Origin: a virus
Length of the DNA: 64,000 nt
Virus record (IMG/VR): IMGVR_UViG_3300040801_002079
Span: 31,837 to 95,836 of that record
Reading direction: 5' to 3' (one strand)
Part shown: piece after piece, positions 32,901 to 40,905 of the stretch
Position numbering within the stretch: the first letter of the stretch is position 1
Layout of the letters: every line of letters begins with the position of its first letter
Position numbers and translations under genes: made by a program
The notes under the pieces: model-generated
Database searches by the model: none
Seen by the model: only the letters and a program-made list of their open reading frames with translations
What the model was told of the DNA's origin: nothing

Positions 32901-33313
32901 TGCTCTTCCTTTAATTCGATGATACCCTTATTATACCATTCCAGAAGGAAAGTGTAAAGTTCGGGGGATGCGGGCACTGATTCCCATCCGGGTTCAAGGT
33001 TCATGAACCCCTTATAGTATGACTCTTTATCCTGTGTTACTTCATTGGTCTCACGGTTAATGTAAATTGGAATAATTGTACCATACCGACGATTTTCAAT
33101 GATGGGATTGTTGAGCAGAATACAAAGCACTTCAGCTTCAAATCCTGCATAACGTCCCAGTGTTACATCCCCACCTTTCTTCCATACACGAAGATTAAGA
33201 TCGGGGCGACACCACTGCATATAGTTTGCAGCATATAGTTTCTGAAACTTAAACCCCTGCTTCTTCAGCTTGGAGTAATCACCATTAAAGCGAATGTATC
33301 GTTTCTTCATCAT
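32891..33313 (-). CDS. hypothetical protein, 140 aa
   Basis: Contains IRFNGDYSKLKKQGFKF at the N-terminus; otherwise unknown. ATGATG start 33313-33308; second gene behind the 33543 start. Confidence 0.65.
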   Translation of the reverse strand: MMKKRYIRFNGDYSKLKKQGFKFQKLYAANYMQWCRPDLNLRVWKKGGDVTLGRYAGFEAEVLCILLNNPIIENRRYGTIIPIYINRETNEVTQDKESYYKGFMNLEPGWESVPASPELYTFLLEWYNKGIIELKEEQCS

Positions 33314-33321
33314 GGTAGCAT

Positions 33322-33543
33322 CTATCGTGCTAACATGTGTGCATGGAGTGCACTGCACACGGGATAAAAATAGGAGTTTTCCAAAACCGTGATGTAATCA
33401 GGTCCATCATCACCGTAACGAACGAGGTAATCATAACGTGAACCTTCACAAGTACGATACGCATCCATGATGCAATTTTCACGCGGGTCCAAGAATGAAC
33501 CAATGTACTTGCACTTGTTGCAATCATGGATGTAATGTGACAT
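33322..33543 (-). CDS. hypothetical Cys-containing protein, 73 aa
   Basis: CNKCKYIGSF with later Cys residues indicates a zinc site; resembles small phage proteins with a CxxC-YxGxF start. Promoter TTGCTC-17-TATAAT and a CCACGGAGAAAG leader precede it. Confidence 0.7.
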   Translation of the reverse strand: MSHYIHDCNKCKYIGSFLDPRENCIMDAYRTCEGSRYDYLVRYGDDGPDYITVLENSYFYPVCSALHAHMLAR

Positions 33544-33600
33544 GTTCTTTCTCCGTGGATGATGGAGACATTATAACATAGTTAAAGGGTTAGAGCAAGA

Positions 33601-33774
33601 TGGGTGTCGCACCCACATTTTCACTAACTATACTGGGAAACCTCATTATAAGGGTTGCAACCATTCCCAGACGCTTCGTTGACTAGTATTGAAGCTTACA
33701 TTGCTCATTGTGAGAGTAACACAGACCTCTCTATGCATTTTAGAATCAGGTAAACGACTGATCCACTCTCAGGT
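33601..33774 (-). ncRNA. structured non-coding stretch, three hairpins
   Basis: Holds TGGGTG/CACCCA (33601-33615), CTGGGAA/TTCCCAG (33633-33670) and a nested pair GAGAGT/ACTCTC (33712-33770) around ATCAG/CTGAT. No open frame. It lies downstream of the 33775-33905 RNA and may be read-through from it. Confidence 0.45.
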
Positions 33775-33905
33775 GAATAAAAAGGGAAGTGAGGGAAGGG
33801 TAGATACCAACCTACCTTAGTTTTCTGATTCGGGTTCCCTGTATGCCTGTGTTCCTCATATGGACCATCAAAGCAAGCAGTACAGTGGCATCCCCCACTT
33901 CCAAT
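33775..33905 (-). ncRNA. candidate small RNA, about 131 nt
   Basis: Starts near 33905 from the promoter at 33912-33940. An 11-pair closing stem joins 33892-33902 (GGAAGTGGGGG) to 33785-33795 (CCCTCACTTCC) and is followed by CTTTTTATTC, so it can act as its own terminator. Inside are ATGC-CA-CTGT/ACAG-GCAT and AAGGTAG/CTACCCTT helices. No open frame of note; family unknown. Confidence 0.6.
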
Positions 33906-33911
33906 AAATTC

Positions 33912-33940
33912 ATTATACTAAAATGATAATGGGTTGTCAA
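33912..33940 (-). promoter_or_regulatory. consensus sigma70 promoter for the small RNA
   Basis: TTGACA (33935-33940), 17 bases, TATAAT (33912-33917). No start codon with ribosome site follows. Confidence 0.8.
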
Positions 33941-34088
33941 GTCCTTAGCGGGAAGCAGGCAGTCAATCTGCGTTCCCTGTAGCCGTTACATTGAGTTAGT
34001 CAATGATCTGACCCCTGAGTCACGGGGTAGGCTAACAGACAGTAGGTTAGCTGGTGACTAAATCCAGCCCTGCTCCCTGCTAAGGACT
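33940..34088 (-). ncRNA. ornate structured RNA with a 20-bp closing stem, next to tRNA-Leu
   Basis: Arms 33940-33959 and 34069-34088 pair over 20 positions with one A-C mismatch and one G-T pair. Inside are GCTGG/CCAGC, GCTAAC/GTTAGC, CCCC/GGGG, CATTGA/TCAATG and GCAG/CTGC hairpins in series. It begins eight bases past the tRNA-Leu 3' end, so it is probably made on the tRNA transcript. Non-coding. Confidence 0.6.
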
Positions 34089-34095
34089 CTTTATT

Positions 34096-34182
34096 TGGTG
34101 CCGAGGGCGGGACTCGAACCCGCATGGGATTTCTCCCGGCAGATTTTAAGTCTGCTGTGTATACCAGTTCCACCACCCCGGC
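34096..34182 (-). tRNA. tRNA-Leu (UAA)
   Basis: Seven-pair acceptor GCCGGGG/CCTCGGC, anticodon loop CTTAAAA (UAA), a type II variable arm, T-arm GCGGG-TTCGAGT-CCCGC, and encoded CCA. Promoter TTGAAG-17-TATAAT at 34191-34219. Confidence 0.95.
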
Positions 34183-34190
34183 AAAAACTT

Positions 34191-34219
34191 ATTATATCAC
34201 TCCCATTCAGTTCCTTCAA
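34191..34219 (-). promoter_or_regulatory. promoter of tRNA-Leu
   Basis: TTGAAG, 17 bases, TATAAT with TG one base upstream (extended -10); about eight bases before the mature 5' end. Confidence 0.7.
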
Positions 34220-34226
34220 GTAGATA

Positions 34227-34403
34227 TTACCAGAGTCTCCCATTGTGTACAATCAGTCTAGCGTACATGATTGCTGCTAACGGCATAAGAATCAGGTTGA
34301 CAACTTCCAGAGTAGTGGGGTAACCTCGTGCTTGAACACTCATTACCATACTACCAGCAATCAGACCCGTTAAAAAGATAACGCAGGAACGAAAATAATT
34401 CAT
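34227..34403 (-). CDS. two-helix membrane protein, 58 aa
   Basis: Hydrophobic helices at about residues 7-25 and 36-52. Start 34403 follows GGAG. Confidence 0.6.
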   Translation of the reverse strand: MNYFRSCVIFLTGLIAGSMVMSVQARGYPTTLEVVNLILMPLAAIMYARLIVHNGRLW

Positions 34404-34404
34404 T

Positions 34405-35076
34405 TTATTCTCCAATCACTTCACAGTGTGCAATTTCAAGGTTAGTATGCGTAGCAAAGATTCTTCCGGCTTTCCATAGTCCACCATCAGTTTTACCCCA
34501 CATACCATCGTAAACAAAGTTATGTCCTTTATCCCGACCATCACCGTAACCAAACATGAACTCGTTGGCATACACATCCTGAAGCGCAGGTTTCTCAATA
34601 TCTCTGTGGTCATTGAACTGGGGAGGATCATACCGCACCTCACGTTCACACTCTTCATAGACATTGTAACACAGGAACTTGTGGTAAGGCTTAAGTCCCA
34701 ATTTCTTCATGTCGGGAGTCAGAGCTTCATCTTCACGACCATAGAACGGATCGTCATAGACGAGCACCATGATGTTGTCATCACGGCACGTTACATGATC
34801 CTGAATGATGATTACATGACGGTAATTTTCATGATTCTCCACCCAAATGGTTGCGTCCATATCACCATATTCAAAACCATTCTCTTTACCCACATACCCT
34901 TTTTCGGTACAATAGTCATAGAGTTCTTTGAACAGGGTAAGGTGGTTATCAGCAATAAACTTACCGAGAACACTGTCCATCATCCACTCAAGAGCGAGTT
35001 TAGGACACCCAGTTTCTTCCATTGCTTTGTTAATAATAGTGGCGAGTTTATTCGCTACTTTTGATGTACCAGTCAT
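34405..35076 (-). CDS. hypothetical protein, 223 aa
   Basis: Acidic soluble protein with many Asp, His and Tyr residues. Overlaps the upstream gene by four bases. No domain recognised. Confidence 0.65.
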   Translation of the reverse strand: MTGTSKVANKLATIINKAMEETGCPKLALEWMMDSVLGKFIADNHLTLFKELYDYCTEKGYVGKENGFEYGDMDATIWVENHENYRHVIIIQDHVTCRDDNIMVLVYDDPFYGREDEALTPDMKKLGLKPYHKFLCYNVYEECEREVRYDPPQFNDHRDIEKPALQDVYANEFMFGYGDGRDKGHNFVYDGMWGKTDGGLWKAGRIFATHTNLEIAHCEVIGE

Positions 35077-35537
35077 GCTGCTTCCTTCAATTCAAAGGTT
35101 TGAAAGTAGAAGTCACCTTCAACCGTCAGGACACCACGGTCCTGAAGGATTTGGGTAAGTGCGTCAAAATGCTCGTTACCACCCTTCCAGCAGTACCGCA
35201 GATAACCGAAGTCATCACGGGGATCGGCATTACGCAGATATTCCTCTACGTCACGCAGAGCAGATTCACTAACTTCAAGGAGTTCATAACCCTGATAAAC
35301 GTGCTCATAGTATTCATTGTAGTCACCCAGACCATACTTGCTGTTATCACGAACCAGCAGTTCATAGTCCTTGGGGGACATGTCGGTAACTTCCGACAGA
35401 GAAAGTTCTGCGACCACAACTTCATCACCACCCTTGTTCTTCCAATACTGGGGGCATTCACCTTCACCGTCCCAATCGTGGGCACCGTAGTTCTCGCGCA
35501 CTTGATAGAAAGCTACTACGATGAAAGATGCGTTCAT
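35073..35537 (-). CDS. hypothetical protein, 154 aa
   Basis: Starts VAFYQVRENYGAHDWDGEGECPQYWKNKG (20-residue limit aside, the YGAHDW..G.CPQYWK pattern recurs in phage hypothetical proteins). Leader with CCACGGAG and TATAAT upstream. Function unknown. Confidence 0.65.
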   Translation of the reverse strand: MNASFIVVAFYQVRENYGAHDWDGEGECPQYWKNKGGDEVVVAELSLSEVTDMSPKDYELLVRDNSKYGLGDYNEYYEHVYQGYELLEVSESALRDVEEYLRNADPRDDFGYLRYCWKGGNEHFDALTQILQDRGVLTVEGDFYFQTFELKEAA

Positions 35538-35596
35538 GTTGTTCTCCGTGGGTTCGTTCAGTTGATAAGTACATTATACCAACTTACGGGGAAAAG

Positions 35597-35767
35597 TCAA
35601 GTCATTGCGGTATTATAAATCAGAATTGATCCAATCACTGTCATGGGAACAAACAATAATGCTCTCACCAATTTAACCCCAATTGATGCACGATCATCGT
35701 TTAGAATAAGGTCCACCACTGATATGAAAAACAGAATGGTGCTGGCGATAAGGTAGAATTTCAACAT
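35597..35767 (-). CDS. two-helix membrane protein, 56 aa
   Basis: Hydrophobic helices flank an NDDRASIGVK loop. Coupled to the upstream gene by a TAATG junction. Confidence 0.65.
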   Translation of the reverse strand: MLKFYLIASTILFFISVVDLILNDDRASIGVKLVRALLFVPMTVIGSILIYNTAMT

Positions 35768-35967
35768 TATTCACTATCCTCCAGATAACCGTCACAGTAG
35801 TTATAACCAATCACATCCTCAACCAGTCCTGCTCTAAACAACTTGAACTGGTAGTCCATGTAGTGGTAGTCTTTCCATCCCATGTAAATAACTGCAAGCA
35901 GCACTAAGATGATAAATTCAAGGATGCCTCTTTTCCAAACTTCTTTCGTGTGTAGTCCAAAACCCAT
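35767..35967 (-). CDS. single-pass membrane protein, 66 aa
   Basis: Hydrophobic helix at about residues 15-29. Behind a TTGACA promoter near 36030. Confidence 0.65.
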   Translation of the reverse strand: MGFGLHTKEVWKRGILEFIILVLLAVIYMGWKDYHYMDYQFKLFRAGLVEDVIGYNYCDGYLEDSE

Positions 35968-36031
35968 TTTAACCCCATGCGGTAGATACTAAACTGGTAG
36001 AATGATACCATACCACAACTGTAACCAAATG

Positions 36032-36394
36032 TCAAGCACTAAAGAGTTCTGCTACCTTCTCCCGGCACTTGATGCGTTTCAACACTTCCTTTTTGGGAAG
36101 AAATTCAACATTAGGTTCATGGTATCCATCCCCATACGGAAGATGCAACAGGAATGAACGCACACCTGAACCAACAGGACCTTCAACCATCATGTACTGT
36201 GCGTATCCGTCAGCAACGGGTTCCTGAAAGATTTTACCACTGTTCTTACCAGTGTACCCCTGTTCCTGTAACCATTCACGAATGGATTCACGGTGAAGTT
36301 CCTCGTCTTTCCCCCATTCCTCAAAAGTCTGATTAATGTAATCAGGCTCGGGAATGGTGGCTTCAAGTTCTTCGGGTAAGGAATAGATTTTCAT
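36032..36394 (-). CDS. hypothetical protein, 120 aa
   Basis: Acidic alpha/beta protein; ATGA overlap with the upstream gene. Confidence 0.65.
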   Translation of the reverse strand: MKIYSLPEELEATIPEPDYINQTFEEWGKDEELHRESIREWLQEQGYTGKNSGKIFQEPVADGYAQYMMVEGPVGSGVRSFLLHLPYGDGYHEPNVEFLPKKEVLKRIKCREKVAELFSA

Positions 36395-36906
36395 GCTACA
36401 CTCTCCATCATGTAATCCGCAGACACATGTGCTTGTGCGCGGCAGAAACCAAGATCATCATAACCCCAACAGGAGTCGATGGGTTCTCCGTGCTCGTCAG
36501 TAATGATATAACCGTAAGCTTCACCACGAAGGTACTTGTCATAGGTATCCACTTCGACGGACAGATGGGCTTTCACCTTCTCAATAAGTTCATCGGTAAC
36601 CGTGGTCACACCATACTCTTTGCGAATGTCATCAAGGGACACGTAGATGTAACCCACCATTCCAGAATCCCATGGGCAACTGAACGGTTCCGTGCTCATG
36701 GTGATACCACTATGGTCGTACAAGTACAGGGGAAGATAGATGTAATCTTCTTCCGGTGGGGGCGCATCCTTGTCTCCAAGATCATAACGATTGTGGAGAC
36801 AGAACATGGTCCCCAAGTTATCATCTTCGCGGGGGTTCATGGGTTCATCGTCGTAATACAGACTGATAACCATGTCGTGATATTCGTGGGTTTCAAAAGG
36901 TTCCAT
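36391..36906 (-). CDS. hypothetical protein, 171 aa
   Basis: Acidic protein; start 36906 follows a CCACGGA leader and TATAAT. C-terminal half carries GYIITDEHGEPIDSCWGYD, a short beta motif known from phage proteins of unknown role. Confidence 0.65.
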   Translation of the reverse strand: MEPFETHEYHDMVISLYYDDEPMNPREDDNLGTMFCLHNRYDLGDKDAPPPEEDYIYLPLYLYDHSGITMSTEPFSCPWDSGMVGYIYVSLDDIRKEYGVTTVTDELIEKVKAHLSVEVDTYDKYLRGEAYGYIITDEHGEPIDSCWGYDDLGFCRAQAHVSADYMMESVA

Positions 36907-37162
36907 CAAACTGTTCCGTGGTTTCAATGTAGGGATATTATAACAGATTGTAAGGAAGAAGTAAAGTGGTGGGCCGTGTAGGGATCGAACCTACAACCTA
37001 CCGATTCACGTTTGTGTGCATTTCTACACTCCGTGGACTATATCACCACCCTCGTCATTAACGTTAGGGTGCGGGTCGCTCTAGCTGGTCATTAAGGGGA
37101 CTTTACCCCTCCAGTAGTCTCTGCACCTTCCTAGAGTGTACTCTAGGCTTGGCTCAAGGTTT

Positions 37163-37732
37163 TCATAGTAACCCATACTTTCTTGCCCATTTTCGTGCTC
37201 CATTGTCGCTGACATTATATTTCCTTCCTATGGCTAACCATGAAAGGTGATTCATGTCTTGCTTCAATTCGCCCTTAGTGGGCTTTGTTTTCCCTCTTTG
37301 CTGCTGGTATTTTAACTCTTTATACTTACCAGCACATTCTTTCGAACAGGTGTGCTTCTGCTTTGCCTGTAGAGTTTGAAAACAAATCTCACAGTATGTC
37401 GGTTCGGTTACCTTAGAGTTCCCTGAATTCAACCCGTTCCTTTCATAACTTTCGTGTATGAAGGCACCAGTATCAATCCAGTTATGTATTTTAACATGGT
37501 CTCCCCGACTAAGAACAATGAGATTCTCACTCCTGTTATTAGATCGGTTACAATCAAGATGATGAACAACTTCATTACTTTCTAGCTGTCTACCTAGATT
37601 GGATTCCACGACAAGAATGTGTTCGTAAACCCATCCCTTCCAGTTATCACAATCCATACTTGATTGATAATCAGGTCTATACAACAACCTGTAACCATTT
37701 AAATACCGAACTGTCTTTTTACTTGTATCCAT
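37163..37732 (-). CDS. intron-encoded HNH homing endonuclease, 189 aa
   Basis: HNH core around EVVHHLDCNRSNNRSENL (His-His, then Asn, then later His in DHVKIH), a second Cys cluster CEICFQTLQAKQKHTCSKEC that can bind zinc, and a C-terminal DNA-binding helix-turn-helix (RKYNVSDNGARKWARKYGL). Start 37732 is preferred: a perfect late box lies six bases upstream, and the longer frame would begin in the tRNA exon. Confidence 0.85.
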   Translation of the reverse strand: MDTSKKTVRYLNGYRLLYRPDYQSSMDCDNWKGWVYEHILVVESNLGRQLESNEVVHHLDCNRSNNRSENLIVLSRGDHVKIHNWIDTGAFIHESYERNGLNSGNSKVTEPTYCEICFQTLQAKQKHTCSKECAGKYKELKYQQQRGKTKPTKGELKQDMNHLSWLAIGRKYNVSDNGARKWARKYGLL

Positions 37733-37737
37733 ATGAC

Positions 37738-37745
37738 TATTTATA
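37738..37745 (-). promoter_or_regulatory. late promoter TATAAATA inside the intron
   Basis: Allows separate late expression of the endonuclease, as known for T4 intron-encoded genes. Confidence 0.7.
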
Positions 37746-37828
37746 TCATATTCGAACCAAAGATACAAGTTTTTTGATGAGTCGGTTGCTCTAACCAATT
37801 GAGCTAACGGCCCTTTACTTCAAAAGTA

Positions 37829-37857
37829 ATTCTACCACAATGATGTTACTATTTCAA
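37829..37857 (-). promoter_or_regulatory. promoter of the split tRNA
   Basis: TTGAAA, 17 bases, TAGAAT; about 16 bases before the tRNA 5' end. Confidence 0.6.
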
Positions 37858-37998
37858 CTTGGTATTTGGTTTGACTCCACCACCCGTTCCGGTGCCACCA
37901 CCAGTTCCATCGGCTTTATCATTCTTGGCTTTAACAACTCTCCAAGCAACAAATCCAACAAATAAAACAACAATTCCTGCTACTAGATATGTTTCCAT
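37849..37998 (-). CDS. small membrane protein with Gly-rich tail, 49 aa
   Basis: One hydrophobic helix (LVAGIVVLFVGFVAW) then a Gly/Thr-rich tail. Excellent ribosome site AGGAGG and late box at 38020. Confidence 0.65.
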   Translation of the reverse strand: METYLVAGIVVLFVGFVAWRVVKAKNDKADGTGGGTGTGGGVKPNTKLK

Positions 37999-38019
37999 GA
38001 TTATATCCTCCTTTGAGGG

Positions 38020-38027
38020 TATTTATC
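38020..38027 (-). promoter_or_regulatory. late promoter box (GATAAATA)
   Basis: GATAAATA directly abutting a CCCCCG/CGGGGG hairpin (38027-38044) that follows the 38067 gene. Confidence 0.6.
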
Positions 38028-38066
38028 CCCCGAATGATCGGGGGATTATCATGGTCCAGTGTTTGA

Positions 38067-38420
38067 TTAGGAAGTGGAGAAGGAGAGACCCATCTTGCGA
38101 ACCTGTGCGTCGATGGCGGGTTCACTGCGCTTCATCTTCTTTGCAACTTCCGCACGGCTAAGACCACCAAGAACAAGAGAAGCAATCTGCTTGTTCATTG
38201 CACCCGTATAGCGAACATACGAATTCTCAGCAGTGGAGGGGGAGCGAGTGGCTTTCTTGCGATCCCACTTGCGGCGAACCAACTCTTCCTTCAACTGGTA
38301 GACCAGTGCACGATCCGCATCAGATGCGAAACGCTCTACGTAGCGCTCTACCTGCTTCTCGGAGTTGACCAGTGCGGGGGCACGACCATCGGGAAAGATA
38401 ATCATAAAACGTTTTTTCAT
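38067..38420 (-). CDS. helix-turn-helix protein, 117 aa
   Basis: Basic N-terminus (MKKRFMII) and a C-terminal HTH (GLSRAEVAKKMKRSEPAIDAQV) that resembles phage regulators. Behind a sigma70 promoter (TTGACA-17-TAGTAT) and an ~90-base leader with a GCTGA/TCAGC hairpin. Candidate transcription regulator. Confidence 0.65.
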   Translation of the reverse strand: MKKRFMIIFPDGRAPALVNSEKQVERYVERFASDADRALVYQLKEELVRRKWDRKKATRSPSTAENSYVRYTGAMNKQIASLVLGGLSRAEVAKKMKRSEPAIDAQVRKMGLSFSTS

Positions 38421-38524
38421 GCTATTTACTCCGTGTAGTAAATGATTTGTGGTGTGCTGATTTCGGCCTGTGTTCCTAATCTCAGCGTGGGTATATACTA
38501 ACAAAAGTTAGATGTTTTGTCAAG

Positions 38525-38779
38525 CTATGAAATGTAATTATCGGGGTCTAAACCCATCATTCCTCTGAGTTCACGAATGTGATATGCACCAACTGCAAGT
38601 TCAAACACATAAACAAGTTCTTCTTGAGTGAATTTACCCAAGTCAAGTTCAAACAATGTCCCAGCGTTACCAGAAACTTCCTGTATCCAGCGCTTCTGTT
38701 TCAATAAATCATCGTCTTTAAGAGCAGGAAGATACTTCTCTTCTAACCGTTTCTGCATTAATGAACATGCGTCATTCAT
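38525..38779 (-). CDS. hypothetical protein, 84 aa
   Basis: Helical protein starting inside the last codons of the nucleotidyltransferase gene. Translationally coupled; could be an accessory protein to it. Confidence 0.65.
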   Translation of the reverse strand: MNDACSLMQKRLEEKYLPALKDDDLLKQKRWIQEVSGNAGTLFELDLGKFTQEELVYVFELAVGAYHIRELRGMMGLDPDNYIS

Positions 38780-39677
38780 TGATAATTTCCTTGATTTTCC
38801 GCAGTTTATCGGCAGCAACCTGTTCGCTACCTTCCAAGTTGAAGTAGGCTGAGAGTGACCCATAGCGGGCTTCCAAGCAACTCATCAACAGAGGTTTTAG
38901 TTTATCATACTGTGGCAGCAGGGGCAAGGTGCTGTTAATATAAAGCGTATCCAGATCGGCTTGACGCTTCTCAAACCATGATTCCAACTGCTCCAGAGTC
39001 CACTCACCGTTACGAACATCCTTCAGGAGTTCACGATTGGCTTCCAGATCAAGATCACCCGTTGAGAGCACCATTTCACACTGTTGAACCAGTCTTACGA
39101 CATGATAGGCAAATTTGACATCATATCCAAACTTTGCAATAGTGTCTTTACGTTTACCAACAGGGTCTTTAGTGCGAAGCTTACGCAACTGGCTGTATGC
39201 ATACCCTGACAGTTTCTTCTGGATACCACGATGAAGGAACAATCTACGGTTCTCACGCATAATGTCCCCAACCTCGTCAGAATGGACTACACACCGTTCA
39301 GGGACGAACAGGGAGTCGATCATGTTAGGATTGTTATCCGCACACAGCTTGAAGTAGTTGACGATATTGTAAAGGGCAATGTCATATTCCTTACCCGTGT
39401 CCTCGTCAATGATGTGATGCTTTTGAACAACATCAATCACTTGGGGCTGAGGACCGAAACCGGGAATGTGACCAGCAGCATGAGGGAACACCATGTCAAT
39501 GGGTGGAACAAATGCACCGTAGACATCGACATCAGAACCCATGTTAGAGACACCATAGGCAAATGATCCCATGATGACCTCGTAACACGTTTCTTTAACA
39601 AACGGCTTCCACGGGGGCAGGAGTTCTTTCTTCTCCAGCTTCCGTACAATGCTTCCTCTGTCTTTTCCTGATGACAT
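38772..39677 (-). CDS. nucleotidyltransferase of the RlaP / DNA polymerase beta type
   Basis: 301 aa. The minimal nucleotidyltransferase motif is clear: MGSFAYGVSNMGSDVDVYG (GS...DxD, about residues 36-54), with the third Asp of the triad in KEYDIALY (about residue 102). Members of the RlaP family (RNA repair pathway nucleotidyltransferases) often occur with RNA ligases; a T4 RnlA-type ligase lies 4 kb away. Possible role: adding nucleotides to cleaved tRNA. Inference. Early promoter TTGCAT-17-TATAAT and CCACGGAG leader. Confidence 0.8.
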   Translation of the reverse strand: MSSGKDRGSIVRKLEKKELLPPWKPFVKETCYEVIMGSFAYGVSNMGSDVDVYGAFVPPIDMVFPHAAGHIPGFGPQPQVIDVVQKHHIIDEDTGKEYDIALYNIVNYFKLCADNNPNMIDSLFVPERCVVHSDEVGDIMRENRRLFLHRGIQKKLSGYAYSQLRKLRTKDPVGKRKDTIAKFGYDVKFAYHVVRLVQQCEMVLSTGDLDLEANRELLKDVRNGEWTLEQLESWFEKRQADLDTLYINSTLPLLPQYDKLKPLLMSCLEARYGSLSAYFNLEGSEQVAADKLRKIKEIINE

Positions 39678-39723
39678 GGTTATCTCCGTGGTTGATGGAG
39701 ATATTATAACACAACACTAAGTG

Positions 39724-39912
39724 TTATGCAACGGAACAATCTGCTTCTATTCTATCATCCATTGATCGAATTTCAATGTCCCACACTGAGCAATCATGTG
39801 CTTCTGCATATTCTTCAGGGGAACCAAAGCGACATTGATCTTCTCTACAATCTCCGTTAAAATTCCACGGATGATAGTGATCGCAGATTCCACATTCGAA
39901 AATGATATGCAT
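39724..39912 (-). CDS. small Cys/His-rich protein, 62 aa
   Basis: CGICDHYHPWNF and CREDQCRF suggest a zinc site. Last gene of the 40294-39724 operon. Confidence 0.65.
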   Translation of the reverse strand: MHIIFECGICDHYHPWNFNGDCREDQCRFGSPEEYAEAHDCSVWDIEIRSMDDRIEADCSVA

Positions 39913-39915
39913 GTT

Positions 39916-40101
39916 TTACTCCTGATCGTCACCATCAGTGCGTTTCATCTTCGGCTTACTAACTGATGCTTTGGCGGCACCACGAGCAAGACTGCGTGGA
40001 ATACCACGTTCAATCAGTTGCTTCAGTTTCTTGCGAAAGATCGGCTGGCGCTGATCCCATTCGTATTCCGCAGATGCGCGGGGCTGTGCTGTATCTTTCA
40101 T
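39916..40101 (-). CDS. basic protein, 61 aa
   Basis: Lys/Arg-rich protein (RQPIFRKKLKQLIERGIPR). Three bases from the next gene; nucleic acid binding plausible. Confidence 0.6.
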   Translation of the reverse strand: MKDTAQPRASAEYEWDQRQPIFRKKLKQLIERGIPRSLARGAAKASVSKPKMKRTDGDDQE

Positions 40102-40102
40102 T

Positions 40103-40294
40103 TTATTTCCTCAATCGAATTCCAATGTTTTCAAGCGTTTTCTTTTTCCATGCACGAACCGCATCTTCGTTCATTCTGCGAGTCGTAACCTGAAAAGGAA
40201 AGTTAAGTACACCTTCTTCCTCTGCATTGGACAGGGCTTCCAGAATATCCTCGGCTTCCTGTTCGTGGCAAACGGTGATGGTCATTTCAATCAT
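40103..40294 (-). CDS. hypothetical protein, 63 aa
   Basis: Beta start with acidic helix (QEAEDILEALSNAEEEG) and basic end. First gene behind TTGAAT-17-TATAAT and a CCACGGAGAAAG leader. Confidence 0.65.
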   Translation of the reverse strand: MIEMTITVCHEQEAEDILEALSNAEEEGVLNFPFQVTTRRMNEDAVRAWKKKTLENIGIRLRK

Positions 40295-40341
40295 GTTCTT
40301 TCTCCGTGGTTGATGGAGATATTATAGCACAGTGGATTTAG

Positions 40342-40572
40342 TTATTCAAGCTTGTCTGGGATTTCATCCGGGATTTGTTCTAACAGCACTTTCCATCTTC
40401 TGAGAAGTCTTCTAAACTTCTGAACGTCAAACTGTCCTTGTGTTATTTCAAATACGATGGGATCATTGGTGGGATTCTTTCTTGATTTCATCATACCTTC
40501 AACTTGATAAAGTAGTTGGTCTAATTTCTCTATGAGGTAAAATGCCTGTTGCTGTTCTTCTGTGTACGCCAT
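40342..40572 (-). CDS. hypothetical protein, 76 aa, late
   Basis: Helical protein preceded by GATAAATA six bases before its start. Monocistronic late gene. Confidence 0.65.
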   Translation of the reverse strand: MAYTEEQQQAFYLIEKLDQLLYQVEGMMKSRKNPTNDPIVFEITQGQFDVQKFRRLLRRWKVLLEQIPDEIPDKLE

Positions 40573-40577
40573 AGATG

Positions 40578-40585
40578 TATTTATC
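40578..40585 (-). promoter_or_regulatory. late promoter box (GATAAATA)
   Basis: One mismatch from consensus, in front of the 40342 gene. Confidence 0.6.
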
Positions 40586-40599
40586 GCGCACCTTTACAT

Positions 40600-40905
40600 T
40601 TATTCATTATTCATGTCAATTGCTTCATCAATGTCATCAGCATCACCTCTCCAGATGTGACGCATGTATCCCACTTCGCTATAATCATTAGCTGGGTGCT
40701 CATAATGTCCGTTATCCGTCCAATAAGCAATGCCCAGAATGTCCCACTCTTTTGGAAAGGGGATGTGATTACTGTTGCAAAACTTTTCCAAACGGTTCAA
40801 ATCGAACTTGGTAATGTTACTATATTCTTCTGGAAGGGTATCGGGGTAAGGAATACCATCACCTCGAACAAGGATTTCACCGAATGTTGAGTGAATGCGG
40901 ATCAT
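40600..40905 (-). CDS. hypothetical protein, 101 aa
   Basis: Acidic protein; start 40905 overlaps the upstream stop by four bases. Confidence 0.65.
   Translation of the reverse strand: MIRIHSTFGEILVRGDGIPYPDTLPEEYSNITKFDLNRLEKFCNSNHIPFPKEWDILGIAYWTDNGHYEHPANDYSEVGYMRHIWRGDADDIDEAIDMNNE

Larger units (their letters stand above)
37007..37776 (-). other. group I intron, 770 nt, with internal HNH gene
   Basis: Follows an exon ending in T and ends in G, as group I introns do. The 3' core shows GGTGCAGAGACTA (37115-37127) and GATATAGTCC (about 37033-37042), whose GACTA/TAGTC segments make P7. A strong CCTAGAG/CTCTAGG hairpin lies just before. The 5' part is occupied by the HNH gene. Exact splice sites are inferred from the cloverleaf. 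Confidence 0.85.
36967..37813 (-). tRNA. tRNA (anticodon CAU, Met or Ile2) interrupted by a group I intron
   Basis: Exon 1 is 37777-37813 and exon 2 is 36967-37006. Joined they form a full cloverleaf: acceptor GGGCCGT/ACGGCCC, D stem GCTC/GAGC, anticodon stem ACCGA/TCGGT with loop CTCATAA, T-arm GTAGG-TTCGATC-CCTAC, and encoded CCA. The intron sits between anticodon position 36 and the next base. CAU may be elongator Met or lysidine-modified Ile. Confidence 0.9.

Noticed and set aside
34522-35064. 180-codon plus-strand frame over 34405-35076
   Set aside because: Antisense shadow of the acidic minus-strand gene; no translation signals.
37733-37798. N-terminal extension of the intron HNH frame to a TTG in the tRNA exon
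   Set aside because: It would begin inside mature tRNA sequence and cross the late promoter; the ATG at 37732 fits.
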